A stretch of DNA of 64,000 nucleotides, taken from NCBI GenBank assembly GCA_002730525.1, contig PCAK01000043.1, forward strand, positions 1 through 64,000, written 5' to 3'. Under the pieces are notes generated by a model. It had not been told where the DNA came from and did no database searches. It saw nothing but the letters and a program-made list of their open reading frames with translations. The position numbers and the translations under genes were made by a program. Of the stretch, positions 36,699 to 45,046 are shown piece by piece. The stretch is from Acidobacteriota bacterium. Lineage in GTDB: Bacteria > Acidobacteriota > Vicinamibacteria > Vicinamibacterales > UBA823. Positions within the stretch are counted from its first letter, which is position 1, and each line of letters opens with the position of its first letter.

Positions 36699-37151
36699 TC
36701 AGGCCTTGGCCCATGTCTCGAACCGCTTCGCGATGTCGGCCGCCGCGCGACGGTGGCGGCCGATGACGAGAATCGTGTCGTCCCCGCCGATCGTGCCGAC
36801 AACCTCGTGGTAGGCGGCCTGGTCGATCGCCAGTGCCAGCAACTGGGCTTCACCGGGGTCGGTCTTCAGCACGATCAGCTGCTCGACCCGGTCGATCCGC
36901 TTCAGGTAGTCGGCGACGGCGCGCTGGACCTCGGCGCGCGGGTCGGTGGCTCGCGCCGGGGCAATGTCAGCTCGTTGGTACGCCCCATCCGCCGCCCGCT
37001 TGACCAGGCCGAGCTCCTTGATGTCGCGGGACAGCGTGGCCTGGGTTGCGTCGAACCCCTGCCGTTTCAGGAGTTTCCGCAGTACGGCCTGACTGTGGAT
37101 GGCCTCGTGGCTGACGAGGTCGACGATGGCGGCCTGGCGAAACTGCTTCAT
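36699..37151 (-). CDS. argR: Arginine repressor ArgR
   Basis: A 150-residue repressor with the standard two-domain form: an N-terminal winged helix (ATQATLSRDIKELGLVK) and a C-terminal oligomerisation and arginine-binding domain (GTIGGDDTILVIGRH, with the Asp-Asp pair that contacts arginine). It would bind ARG boxes as a hexamer when arginine is plentiful. Two such boxes lie in the 110-base gap between this gene and the divergent argC. argG and argH follow on the same strand. Confidence 0.95.
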   Translation of the reverse strand: MKQFRQAAIVDLVSHEAIHSQAVLRKLLKRQGFDATQATLSRDIKELGLVKRAADGAYQRADIAPARATDPRAEVQRAVADYLKRIDRVEQLIVLKTDPGEAQLLALAIDQAAYHEVVGTIGGDDTILVIGRHRRAAADIAKRFETWAKA

Positions 37152-37192
37152 GGCCTATGCGTCGACGCGCACCCGAAAAGACGCTGGTTTCA

Positions 37193-37221
37193 TTGACCCG
37201 TTGCCGTGAATGTGGTATATA
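37193..37221 (+). promoter_or_regulatory. Promoter of the argCBD-argA-argJF operon
   Basis: TTGACC (37193-37198), a 17-base spacer and TATATA (37216-37221). The -10 is overlapped by the first ARG box. Confidence 0.65.
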
Positions 37222-37247
37222 TATTCTGTTAACTGTATAAATATACA
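37214..37247 (+). promoter_or_regulatory. Two tandem ARG boxes (ArgR operator)
   Basis: Against the TGAATWWWWATTCA core, GGTATATATATTCT (37214-37227) matches 11 of 14 positions and TGTATAAATATACA (37234-37247) matches 12 of 14. Their centres are 20 bases apart, close to the 21-base spacing of E. coli operators. The first covers the argC -10 element, so bound ArgR would block transcription. Confidence 0.75.
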
Positions 37248-37261
37248 TCAGTCGGGTGAAT

Positions 37262-38242
37262 ATGCAAACAGTGCGGGTGGGGGTGGCGGGCGCCACCGGG
37301 TACGCGGGCCAGGAACTCCTCGCGATCCTATCGCGCCACCCGCGCGTCTCCCTGACCGCGGCGATGTCCTCGGGCACCGGCCAGACGGAGTTGCCGCGGC
37401 TCGCGGGCGTATGGGACGGCCGCGTGGAACCGCTGTCGATCGACCAGCTCGCCGACGTCGCGGCCGTCTTCCTGGCGCTCCCCGACCCGATCACGGCCGA
37501 GGTCGCGCCGGCGCTGGTGGCACGCGGCGTCCGCGTCTTCGATCTCTCCGGCACGTTCCGCCTACGCGATGCCGAGCAGCGCGCGAAGTGGTATCCGCCG
37601 ACGCCCGACGAGGCCGCAACGGCGGCAGTCTACGGTCTGCCCGAACACCATCGCGAAGCGCTGCCGGGGGCGTCGCTCGTCGCATGTCCGGGATGCTACC
37701 CAACGGCCGCCATCCTCGCGCTCCGCCCGCTGGTGACGGCGGGCCTGCTGACCGGCGATCTCGTCGTCGACGCCAAGTCGGGAATCTCGGGCGCCGGCAA
37801 GACGCCGAGCGAGCGGACCCACTTCTCTGCCAGTCACGGCAACGTCGCGGCGTACAAGGTGTTCACGCACCGCCACACCGCCGAGATCGAGCAGGAGCTT
37901 CAGGTGCCGGTGACCTTCGTCCCGCATCTCGTCCCACTCGACCGCGGCATCCTGGAGACGATCTACGCTCGCGTCCGGCCAGGTGCCGGAGCGCGTGAGG
38001 TCGAGGCAACGCTCCGGGCGGCGTACGACGAAGCAGCCTTCGTCCGCCTCCGGGGAGCGACCTTGCCGGAGATCCGGGACGTGGTCCACACGAACTTCTG
38101 CGACATCGGGTGGTCAGTGCACGACGACGGCCGCCTCGTGGTCGTCGCCTGTCTCGACAATCTGGTCAAGGGCGCCGCCGGGCAGGCGGTGCAGGCCTTC
38201 AACATCGCGTTCGGCCTCGACGAGCGCGATGGGCTGCGCTGA
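37262..38242 (+). CDS. argC: N-acetyl-gamma-glutamyl-phosphate reductase
   Basis: A 326-residue NADP-dependent reductase, third step of arginine synthesis. An N-terminal Rossmann loop (VAGATGYAGQELLAIL) is followed by the active-site cysteine in VACPGCYPTAAILAL, with the conserved SGISGAGKTPSE loop and a catalytic histidine near the C-terminus. ATG 37262 is preferred; a GTG at 37256 adds two residues. It leads a six-gene operon under ArgR control. Its stop lies close to the argB start. Confidence 0.95.
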   Translation: MQTVRVGVAGATGYAGQELLAILSRHPRVSLTAAMSSGTGQTELPRLAGVWDGRVEPLSIDQLADVAAVFLALPDPITAEVAPALVARGVRVFDLSGTFRLRDAEQRAKWYPPTPDEAATAAVYGLPEHHREALPGASLVACPGCYPTAAILALRPLVTAGLLTGDLVVDAKSGISGAGKTPSERTHFSASHGNVAAYKVFTHRHTAEIEQELQVPVTFVPHLVPLDRGILETIYARVRPGAGAREVEATLRAAYDEAAFVRLRGATLPEIRDVVHTNFCDIGWSVHDDGRLVVVACLDNLVKGAAGQAVQAFNIAFGLDERDGLR

Positions 38243-38258
38243 GGAGGGCGACGCCACG

Positions 38259-39125
38259 GTGCCCGAATCCCCTCAAGCTGTCGCTGCCGGCCCGATCGTC
38301 CTGAAGCTCGGCGGTGAACTGGTCGACTCGCCGATGGCGGCCGAGCGTACCGCGGCCCTCATCGCCCGGAGCGCCGGCCAGCGACCGATCGTGGTCGTCC
38401 ACGGCGGCGGACGCGAGATCAACGCCGAACTGGCGAAGGCCGGGTTCGACAAGCGCGCCGTCGACGGTCTGCGAGTGACGGATCAGACGACGCTCGACCT
38501 CGTCGTCGGCGTCCTGGCCGGCCGAGTCAACACGCGGCTCGTCGCAGCCGTGACCCAGGCCGGCATCCCGGCGGTCGGCCTGACTGGCGCCGATGACAGC
38601 ATCGGTCTCTGCCGTCGAGCCGAACCGTACCGCGCCCTGGATGGAAGCACCGTCGACCTGGGCTTCGTGGGACAGCCGGTGTCGACCGAAGCACCGCGGC
38701 TGCTCGACCGGCTCCGGCGGGCGGGCTTCACTCCGGTCATCGCGTGCATCGGGGTCACTGAAGACGGGCAGTTGCTCAACGTGAACGCCGACGCGCTCGC
38801 TGCACAGCTGGCGGTGAATCTGAAGGCGGGCCGGCTCGTCATCGCGGGCACGACGCCCGGCGTCCTTGGTAGCGACGGCCGATCGGTCGAGCGTCTGGAC
38901 GACGCGGCGATCGACGACCTCAAGGCCAGGGGCGACGTCAGTGCCGGCATGGTTGCCAAGCTCGACGCCTGCCGCATGGCCAGCGAGGGCGGTGTCGAGG
39001 CGGTCGTCATCGCCGACGGCCGCGAGACCATCGACCTCGAGTTACTACCGGGAACCGTCGTGGTGGCGCGCCGGGCGCCCATCGACGCGCCCGGAGCCGC
39101 GGCGAGCCAGGAGAGCCGATCGTGA
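38259..39125 (+). CDS. argB: Acetylglutamate kinase
   Basis: A 288-residue amino acid kinase phosphorylating N-acetylglutamate, second step of the pathway. IVLKLGGELVDSP, VVVHGGGREINAEL, LLNVNADALAAQLA and MVAKLDACRMA cover the ATP and substrate sites. I use GTG 38259, which follows a GAGGAGG ribosome binding site; ATG 38229, overlapping argC, would add ten residues. It is GTGA-overlapped with argD. No N-terminal helix typical of the arginine-inhibited hexameric kinases is evident, so feedback control is unclear. Confidence 0.93.
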   Translation: MPESPQAVAAGPIVLKLGGELVDSPMAAERTAALIARSAGQRPIVVVHGGGREINAELAKAGFDKRAVDGLRVTDQTTLDLVVGVLAGRVNTRLVAAVTQAGIPAVGLTGADDSIGLCRRAEPYRALDGSTVDLGFVGQPVSTEAPRLLDRLRRAGFTPVIACIGVTEDGQLLNVNADALAAQLAVNLKAGRLVIAGTTPGVLGSDGRSVERLDDAAIDDLKARGDVSAGMVAKLDACRMASEGGVEAVVIADGRETIDLELLPGTVVVARRAPIDAPGAAASQESRS

Positions 39126-40342
39126 CGAGCAAGGACATTCTCGCGGCCGAAGCCGCGCACATCCTGCAAACCTACAAGCGTGCACCGATCGTGTTCTCGC
39201 GCGGTAGCGGTGTGCATCTGTTCGACGACTCGGGACAGGCGTACACCGACCTGCTGTCGGGCATCGGCGTAGCGTCGCTCGGCCATGCCCACCCCGGGCT
39301 CGCTGCGGCCATCGCCGACCAGGCCAAGACGTTGGTGCACACGTCGAACCTCTACTTCCACCCGCTCCAAGGACAGCTCGCGGCCCGGCTCGCGGAGCTA
39401 TCGGGATTGCCTCGGGCCTTCTTCTGCAACAGTGGTTCGGAGGCCGTCGAAGCGTGCCTCAAGTTCGCGCGCCGCTACTGGCACACCGCGGGCGACAAGA
39501 CCCGAAGCGAGGTCATCGCACTTGAGCGTTCGTTCCACGGTCGAACACTCGGCGCGCTCTCGACCACCTGGCAGCCTTCGTACCGCGAGCCGTTCCAGCC
39601 GCTCGTCCCCGGCGTCACCTTCGTCCCCGCCGAGGCCGATACGCTCACCGCGGCCATCTCGTCCACGACGCAAGCGGTCATCGTGGAGCCGCTCCAGGGC
39701 GAAGGCGGCATCCGTCCGCTGCCACCCGAGGTCGCACGCGCGCTGCAGCAGGCGTGCGACGACACCGGCGCGCTGCTGATCGCCGACGAGGTCCAGTGCG
39801 GACTCGGGCGCACGGGGCACCCGTTCTTCTTCCAGGCGCTCGACCTCCGCCCCGACCTGATCTCGGTGGGCAAGGCCCTCGGCGCGGGCTTTCCCGTCGG
39901 CGCGGCGCTCGTCGGCGATCGCGTCGCCGCCGCGGTTGCCTACGGCGATCACGGCAGCACCTACGGCGGAAACCTGCTCGCATGCCGGGCGGCCCTCGTC
40001 TTTCTCGAAGAACTGATGGACCACGGCCTCCTCGACCATGTCCGGACCGTCGGCGCGATCGCCCAGCAGCGACTGCGCGCGCTGGCGGACCGGCACGCCG
40101 CCATCACCGATGTCCGCGGTGCCGGCGTGATGTGGGGGATCGAAGTCGACGCCGAGGCGCCCGAGGGCGCTGACGTCGCGGCCGTCGCGACCGCCGCGCT
40201 CGAGCGCCGGCTGCTCGTGAACCGGACCGCCGGGAACGTCGTCCGCCTGCTGCCGCCGCTGACGATCACCGCGGAGGAACTTGGCGCCGCACTCGACACG
40301 CTGGACACGTCGTTCGACTCCGTCCTCGGAGGGACGTCGTGA
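39122..40342 (+). CDS. argD: Acetylornithine aminotransferase
   Basis: A 406-residue class III PLP aminotransferase, fourth step of arginine synthesis. PLP-site features are FFCNSGSEAVEACLKFAR, LIADEVQCGLGRTG and the Schiff-base lysine in LISVGKALGAGFPVG. Starts at GTG within the argB stop. Close relatives also act on succinyl-diaminopimelate or GABA, but the arginine operon fixes the main role. Confidence 0.93.
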   Translation: MTSKDILAAEAAHILQTYKRAPIVFSRGSGVHLFDDSGQAYTDLLSGIGVASLGHAHPGLAAAIADQAKTLVHTSNLYFHPLQGQLAARLAELSGLPRAFFCNSGSEAVEACLKFARRYWHTAGDKTRSEVIALERSFHGRTLGALSTTWQPSYREPFQPLVPGVTFVPAEADTLTAAISSTTQAVIVEPLQGEGGIRPLPPEVARALQQACDDTGALLIADEVQCGLGRTGHPFFFQALDLRPDLISVGKALGAGFPVGAALVGDRVAAAVAYGDHGSTYGGNLLACRAALVFLEELMDHGLLDHVRTVGAIAQQRLRALADRHAAITDVRGAGVMWGIEVDAEAPEGADVAAVATAALERRLLVNRTAGNVVRLLPPLTITAEELGAALDTLDTSFDSVLGGTS

Positions 40343-40911
40343 CCGCCACGGTGTACGCCCCGGTGACCGCTCCGCAACGATCGATCGTGTCCCCAAAGAC
40401 CAAGGGCATGCGGCATGCGACGATCCGGGCGGCCACCGTGGTGGATGCCGCCCGGCTGCACCAACTCATCGCCGATCATCTGGCCGAAGGACGACTGCTA
40501 CCGCGCGGGTTGCCCGACCTCGAAGCCCACGCGACGCGCTTCTTCGTCGCCACCGCGGGCGAGGCGATCGTGGGCTGTGCGGAACTCGCCCCGCTCGGGC
40601 GCTCGGTCGCGGAGGTCCGCTCGCTGGCGGTCGAGGCGTCGCATCGGGGTGTTGGCGTTGGTGCCGCCCTGATCGGTGCGGTCATCGCGAAGGCGCGCGC
40701 GGGATACTTCGCCCGTCTCTCAGCATTCACCCACGAACCCGCACCCTTCGTCCGCAGGGGCTTCTCAATCGTGCCGCGACTCTGGGTCCCGCAGAAGATC
40801 GCCACCGACTGCGTCACCTGCGACCGTCTCCGCCACTGCGAGCAACGGGCGCTCCTTCTCGATCTCCGATCGGCCGGAACCTCGCCAGAGGCGCCGCCGC
40901 AGGTCGCGTGA
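40339..40911 (+). CDS. argA: GNAT N-acetyltransferase, likely N-acetylglutamate synthase
   Basis: A 190-residue GNAT protein resembling the short stand-alone N-acetylglutamate synthases found outside enterobacteria. The acetyl-CoA loop is VEASHRGVGVGAALIGAVI, preceded by AEVRSLAV. The C-terminus has a DCVTCDRLRHCEQRALLL cysteine pattern seen in this subfamily, possibly a metal site. GTG start overlaps argD. It lacks the kinase-like domain of E. coli ArgA. With argJ next door it would prime the acetyl cycle by making the first N-acetylglutamate. The symbol is by context. Confidence 0.8.
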   Translation: MTATVYAPVTAPQRSIVSPKTKGMRHATIRAATVVDAARLHQLIADHLAEGRLLPRGLPDLEAHATRFFVATAGEAIVGCAELAPLGRSVAEVRSLAVEASHRGVGVGAALIGAVIAKARAGYFARLSAFTHEPAPFVRRGFSIVPRLWVPQKIATDCVTCDRLRHCEQRALLLDLRSAGTSPEAPPQVA

Positions 40912-40930
40912 CCGGACATCGGTACCAACG

Positions 40931-42136
40931 ATGAGTTCTGACAAGGACATCGCCGGCGGCGTCACCGCGCCGGACGAGTTCCGCGCCGCAGGCGTGGCCT
41001 GCGGCATCAAGGCCGACGGACTCGACCTCGCGGTCGTGGACGCCGGCACCGCAGTACCGGCCGCCGCGGTGTTCACGACGAACCTCGTCACGGCGGCACC
41101 GGTCCTGCTGTCGCGGGCGCATCTCGAACAGAGTGGGGCGCGGGCGCGCGCAGTCGTCATCAACAGCGGTTGCGCGAACGCGTGCACCGGAGATGCCGGC
41201 ATGGCCGTGGCTCGCGCGATGGCAGACGCCGGCGCGGAACACCTGGACTGCACCCCCGCGGAGATCCTCGTCGCCTCGACCGGCGTCATCGGCGTCGAAC
41301 TCGACAGCGCGAAGGTCGGGCGCGGGATCGCTGCCGCTTCGTCCGCGGTCAGCCGGGAGGGGCATCTGGATGCGGCCCGGGCCATTCTGACGACCGATCT
41401 GGGCCCGAAGGAATCGGCGGCGCGAGCCGAAACCAGCGCCGGTGACTTCCGCGTAGGCGGCATGGCCAAGGGCGCCGGCATGATCGAACCGAACATGGCG
41501 ACGATGCTCGCCGTGCTGACGACTGACGCGAAGGTCGACGCGGCGCGCCTGCAGCTTGCGCTGCGCCAGGCAGTGGACGACACGTTCAACGCCATCACGG
41601 TGGACGGCGAATGTTCGACCAACGACACCGTCTTCGCGCTGGCGAGCGGCGCCAGCGACGTCGAGATCGACGACGCCACCTTCCCGACGCTCGTCGACAC
41701 ATTCCGAGTGGTCGCGCGCGATCTCGCGGTGGCGATCGTGCGAGGCGGTGAAGGCGCCAGCAAGCTGGTGGCGATCCGCGCGCACGGCGCCCGATCGCTG
41801 GACGACGCGCGGCACGCCGCCCATACGCTTGCCAACTCGCTGCTGGTCAAGACCGCGGTGCACGGTGGCGATCCCAACTGGGGCCGGCTCGTGGCCGCCG
41901 CCGGACGCGCCGGCGTGGCGTTCGATCCCTCACGGGCTGTCGTCAAGATCGGCGACACGGTGCTCTTCGAGCACGGTCGCCCATTCGACGATCGGGCGCC
42001 GGACGCGGCGGAACACCTGCGCGGCACCGATATCGAGATTCAGGTCGACCTCGGCGTCGGCACCCACGAGGCGACGGTCTGGACCTGCGACCTCAGCGCC
42101 GAGTACGTGCGAATCAATTCGGAGTACCGAACGTAG
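40931..42136 (+). CDS. argJ: Glutamate N-acetyltransferase / amino-acid acetyltransferase ArgJ
   Basis: A 401-residue autoprocessing enzyme that moves acetyl from acetylornithine to glutamate, recycling the acetyl group. Hallmarks are TNLVTAAPVLLSR, VINSGCANACTGDAG and the self-cleavage region MAKGAGMIEPNMATMLAV, where cleavage before Thr gives alpha and beta chains. The common His in GMIHPNMATML is Glu here. Later blocks DTFNAITVDGECSTND and VHGGDPNWGRLVAAAGRAG are intact. ATG 40931 is 19 bases after the preceding gene. Confidence 0.95.
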   Translation: MSSDKDIAGGVTAPDEFRAAGVACGIKADGLDLAVVDAGTAVPAAAVFTTNLVTAAPVLLSRAHLEQSGARARAVVINSGCANACTGDAGMAVARAMADAGAEHLDCTPAEILVASTGVIGVELDSAKVGRGIAAASSAVSREGHLDAARAILTTDLGPKESAARAETSAGDFRVGGMAKGAGMIEPNMATMLAVLTTDAKVDAARLQLALRQAVDDTFNAITVDGECSTNDTVFALASGASDVEIDDATFPTLVDTFRVVARDLAVAIVRGGEGASKLVAIRAHGARSLDDARHAAHTLANSLLVKTAVHGGDPNWGRLVAAAGRAGVAFDPSRAVVKIGDTVLFEHGRPFDDRAPDAAEHLRGTDIEIQVDLGVGTHEATVWTCDLSAEYVRINSEYRT

Positions 42137-42146
42137 GTAGGCACCA

Positions 42147-43079
42147 ATGCAGAAGGACTTCCTGTCGATCCTCGATCTGACCGCCGACGAACTGTCGGAC
42201 TGCCTCGACCTCGCCGCACGGCTCAAGGCCGATCGCCCGCTTCGCCGCAACGCGCCGACGGCGAACGCGCTGGACGGTCGCCACGTGGCGATGCTGTTCG
42301 ACAAGCCGTCACTCCGGACGTTGGCCACGTTCGAGATCGCCGTCAGGGAACTGGGCGGCGAGATTATCGACCCCCCGGCCGACTCGACATTGGGCGGCCG
42401 GGAGGCCCTGTCCGACGTCGCACTCAATCTCGAGCGGTGGGTGGCGGCCGCGGTGATCCGCACGTTCGCTCAGACCCGGCTGGCTGAGTTCGCCCAGGTG
42501 ACCAGACGGCTGCACGTCGTCAACGCCCTGAGCGACGCGGAGCATCCCTGCCAGGCCCTGGCCGACATGCTGACGCTGCGCGAGTGTTGGGGGACATTGG
42601 CCGGCCGCACGCTGGCCTACGTTGGCGACGGCAACAATGTCGCCACCTCGCTGGCGCAGGCCGGTGCGATGCTCGGCCTGCGGGTGCGGCTTGCGTCGCC
42701 GGACGGCTACGAGCTCTCGGATCGCGTCGTTGACGCGGCGAACGCCGGTGGGCGGCTCGGATCGATCGAACGATTCGTCGACGCGCCCGAGGCAGTCGCC
42801 GGTGCCGACGCGGTGTACACCGACACCTGGACCTCGATGGGCCAGGAGGATGAGTCGGCGGCACGCCATCGAGCCTTCCAGCCGTATCAGGCCAACGCGG
42901 CCCTGCTGGCGAAGGCGAAGCCCGACGCAGTCTTCATGCACTGCCTGCCGGCACACCGCGGGGAGGAGGTCACCGACGAGGTGATCGACTCGCCCGCGTC
43001 GATCGTCCTCGAACAGTCGGAGAACCGGCTGCACACGGAGAAGGCACTCCTGGCGATGCTCCTGGCCGAGCCGCGCTAG
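42147..43079 (+). CDS. argF: Ornithine carbamoyltransferase
   Basis: A 310-residue enzyme making citrulline from ornithine and carbamoyl phosphate. The carbamoyl-phosphate loop reads [13 protein letters not shown], with SLRT in place of the usual STRT and Leu instead of the following Arg. The other signatures are normal: [12 protein letters not shown] and the ornithine loop [17 protein letters not shown]. The pathway-completing genes argG and argH lie on the far side of argR. A terminator-like hairpin follows directly. Confidence 0.93.
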   Translation: MQKDFLSILDLTADELSDCLDLAARLKADRPLRRNAPTANALDGRHVAMLFDKPSLRTLATFEIAVRELGGEIIDPPADSTLGGREALSDVALNLERWVAAAVIRTFAQTRLAEFAQVTRRLHVVNALSDAEHPCQALADMLTLRECWGTLAGRTLAYVGDGNNVATSLAQAGAMLGLRVRLASPDGYELSDRVVDAANAGGRLGSIERFVDAPEAVAGADAVYTDTWTSMGQEDESAARHRAFQPYQANAALLAKAKPDAVFMHCLPAHRGEEVTDEVIDSPASIVLEQSENRLHTEKALLAMLLAEPR

Positions 43080-43111
43080 CCGCCGCGGTCGCGCCACTCG
43101 GCGCGAGGCGG
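43080..43111 (+). terminator. Hairpin ending the arg operon
   Basis: Starting next to the argF stop, CCGCC (43080-43084) pairs with GGCGG (43107-43111) and TCGCGC (43089-43094) with GCGCGA (43101-43106), separated by a small bulge. No U-run follows. Confidence 0.5.
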
Positions 43112-43124
43112 CCGGAGCGGCTGG

Positions 43125-43130
43125 TATACT
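43125..43130 (+). promoter_or_regulatory. Candidate -10 (TATACT) of the AGCS symporter gene
   Basis: TATACTCC lies 23 bases before the start codon, with a GAAAGGA ribosome binding site in between. No -35 consensus is visible. Confidence 0.35.
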
Positions 43131-43153
43131 CCCCCGGGAAAGGACCACCACCG

Positions 43154-44500
43154 ATGCTCGAAACGATTGTGCAAGCCAATGCTTGGCTGAACGGCTACGT
43201 CTGGGGCGCGCCGATGATCGTGCTCCTCATGGGCACGGGCCTACTGCTGACGGTGCTCACCGGCGCGGTGCAGTTCCGCTATCTCGGCTTCGCCCTGCGG
43301 GAAGTGCTGGGCAAGCTGACCCAGAAGAGCACGGGCGAAGGCGACGTGACCCCGTTCCAGGCGGTGGCAACTGCGCTCGCCTCGACCGTCGGCGTGGGCA
43401 ACATCGCCGGCGTGGCCACCGCGCTGACCCTGGGCGGTCCCGGTGCGCTGTTCTGGCTCTGGATCTCCGGCCTGCTCGGCATGTGTACGAAGTTCGCCGA
43501 GATCGTCATCGCGCTGCACTATCGCGAGCCGGACTCGACGGGCACGATGCGCGGCGGCGCGATGTACACGCTGAGCAAGGGCCTGGGGCTGCCGTGGCTG
43601 GGCACGATCTTCGCGCTGCTGACCTCGCTGGCCGCCTTCGGCATCGGCAACATGGTGCAAGCGAACTCGGTGGCCGACAGCCTCGAGTCGAGCTTCGGGA
43701 TCGCCCCGGCAGTAACCGGCGTCGTCCTGGCAGTGCTCACGGCGGCGGTCATCCTCGGCGGCATCAAGCGGATCGGCGAGGTCACGCAGGTGCTCGTGCC
43801 GTTCATGAGCATCCTGTACCTCGGCGGCGGCCTGATCATCATCGCGCTCCACATCGCCGACATCCCCGGCGCCATCGCACTGGTCTTCGAGGGCGCGTTC
43901 AGCGGCACGGCCGCCACCGGCGGCTTTGCCGGCGCGACCGTCGGCCTGGCGCTCCGCTTCGGAATCGCGCGTGGCCTGTTCTCGAACGAGGCCGGCCTGG
44001 GCAGCGCGCCGATGGTGCACTCGGCAGCGAAGACTGATCATCCGGTGCGGCAGGGGCTCTACGGGATCTTCGAGGTGTTCGTGGACACGGTTCTGGTCTG
44101 CACGATCACCGGTCTGGCGATCCTGGTCACGGGCGCCTGGACGAGCGGCCTGGACGGCGCGACGCTCTCCGGCGAGGCGTTCCGCCTCGGGCTGCCGGGC
44201 GGCCTCGGCAACATCATCGTCACCGCCAGCGTCCTGCTCTTCTCGTTCTCTACGGTAATCGGCTGGAGCTACTACGGTGAGACTGGCATCGTCTACCTGT
44301 TCGGCGCGAAGGTTGCGACGCCCTACCGGATCGCCTGGCTGATCTTCATCTACCTGGGCGCCACCGGCTCGCTACAGCTCATCTGGAGCGTCGCCGACAC
44401 GCTGAACGGCCTGATGGCGATTCCGAACCTGGTGTCGGTGCTCTTCTCGATCCCGATCCTGCTGAAGCTGACGAAGGAATTCTTCGGCAAGCAGCGCTGA
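43154..44500 (+). CDS. Sodium:alanine/glycine symporter (AGCS family)
   Basis: A 448-residue inner-membrane symporter with about ten helices, importing small neutral amino acids with Na+. Family blocks seen are GDVTPFQAVATALASTVGVG, FSNEAGLGSAPMVHSAAKTD and GETGIVYLFGAKVATPYR. It starts 74 bases after argF but has its own -10 candidate, and a hairpin separates them. Substrate within the family is not known. The last 129 bases overlap an antisense gene. Confidence 0.92.
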   Translation: MLETIVQANAWLNGYVWGAPMIVLLMGTGLLLTVLTGAVQFRYLGFALREVLGKLTQKSTGEGDVTPFQAVATALASTVGVGNIAGVATALTLGGPGALFWLWISGLLGMCTKFAEIVIALHYREPDSTGTMRGGAMYTLSKGLGLPWLGTIFALLTSLAAFGIGNMVQANSVADSLESSFGIAPAVTGVVLAVLTAAVILGGIKRIGEVTQVLVPFMSILYLGGGLIIIALHIADIPGAIALVFEGAFSGTAATGGFAGATVGLALRFGIARGLFSNEAGLGSAPMVHSAAKTDHPVRQGLYGIFEVFVDTVLVCTITGLAILVTGAWTSGLDGATLSGEAFRLGLPGGLGNIIVTASVLLFSFSTVIGWSYYGETGIVYLFGAKVATPYRIAWLIFIYLGATGSLQLIWSVADTLNGLMAIPNLVSVLFSIPILLKLTKEFFGKQR

Positions 44501-45046
44501 GGCCGTGATCGTTAGGGCGCGAGGCTGGGCGTTGCGGCCAAGGACCAGGCGGCTCTGCTTCGCGCCAGCCGATCGCGTGAAGGTCATCACGTTGCCACTG
44601 GGGAAATCGAGCCGCAAGCGATCGCCGTCCCGGCTCACTGTGCACGGTTCCTGGGGAGCGTCGTCGTCGGGTCCGCGTGCGACCATCCTGAGTTCGCTTG
44701 CAGCCAGCCCGGGCATCGCGTCGCCAGCCGACAGGGGGTAGCGATGCGTGAAGACCAGTTGGTCGCCTGAGGTCGAGAACGACCCGCCCTCGCCAGAGCC
44801 GCGCTTCGCGTCGGTGCCGTCCATCACGAAGAAGAGCACGGTCCAGTCGTTTCCGGTGAAGAAGATCCGGCCGGCCACCCGATGCTCGGTGCCGTCGGCC
44901 AGGATGTAGCGCTGGGCGTCCCACGCCCCCTGGATGTCGACGTCCTGGGCCGCCGCCGCGGGCCCGGCCGCGGCCACCAGGCCGAGTACGACGAGCCACA
45001 ACCCCACGCGGATCGCGCGCTCAGGGTTTCGTGTTCGCGTCTTCAT
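44372..45046 (-). CDS. Secreted hypothetical protein, 3' end antisense to the symporter gene
   Basis: A 224-residue protein with a clear signal peptide (VGLWLVVLGLVAAAGPAAAAQ) and a compact beta-rich body (WDAQRYILADGTEHRVAGRI, FTGNDWTVLFFVMDG, LRLDFPSGNVMTFTR). Family not recognised. The body appears complete by about residue 175. The last 45 residues are Arg/Gln/His-rich and lie antisense to the convergent symporter gene, so the natural stop may have been lost. The start overlaps the preceding selenoprotein gene by 26 bases; ATG 45052 is an alternative. Confidence 0.6.
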   Translation of the reverse strand: MKTRTRNPERAIRVGLWLVVLGLVAAAGPAAAAQDVDIQGAWDAQRYILADGTEHRVAGRIFFTGNDWTVLFFVMDGTDAKRGSGEGGSFSTSGDQLVFTHRYPLSAGDAMPGLAASELRMVARGPDDDAPQEPCTVSRDGDRLRLDFPSGNVMTFTRSAGAKQSRLVLGRNAQPRALTITASALLAEEFLRQLQQDRDREEHRHQVRNRHQAVQRVGDAPDEL

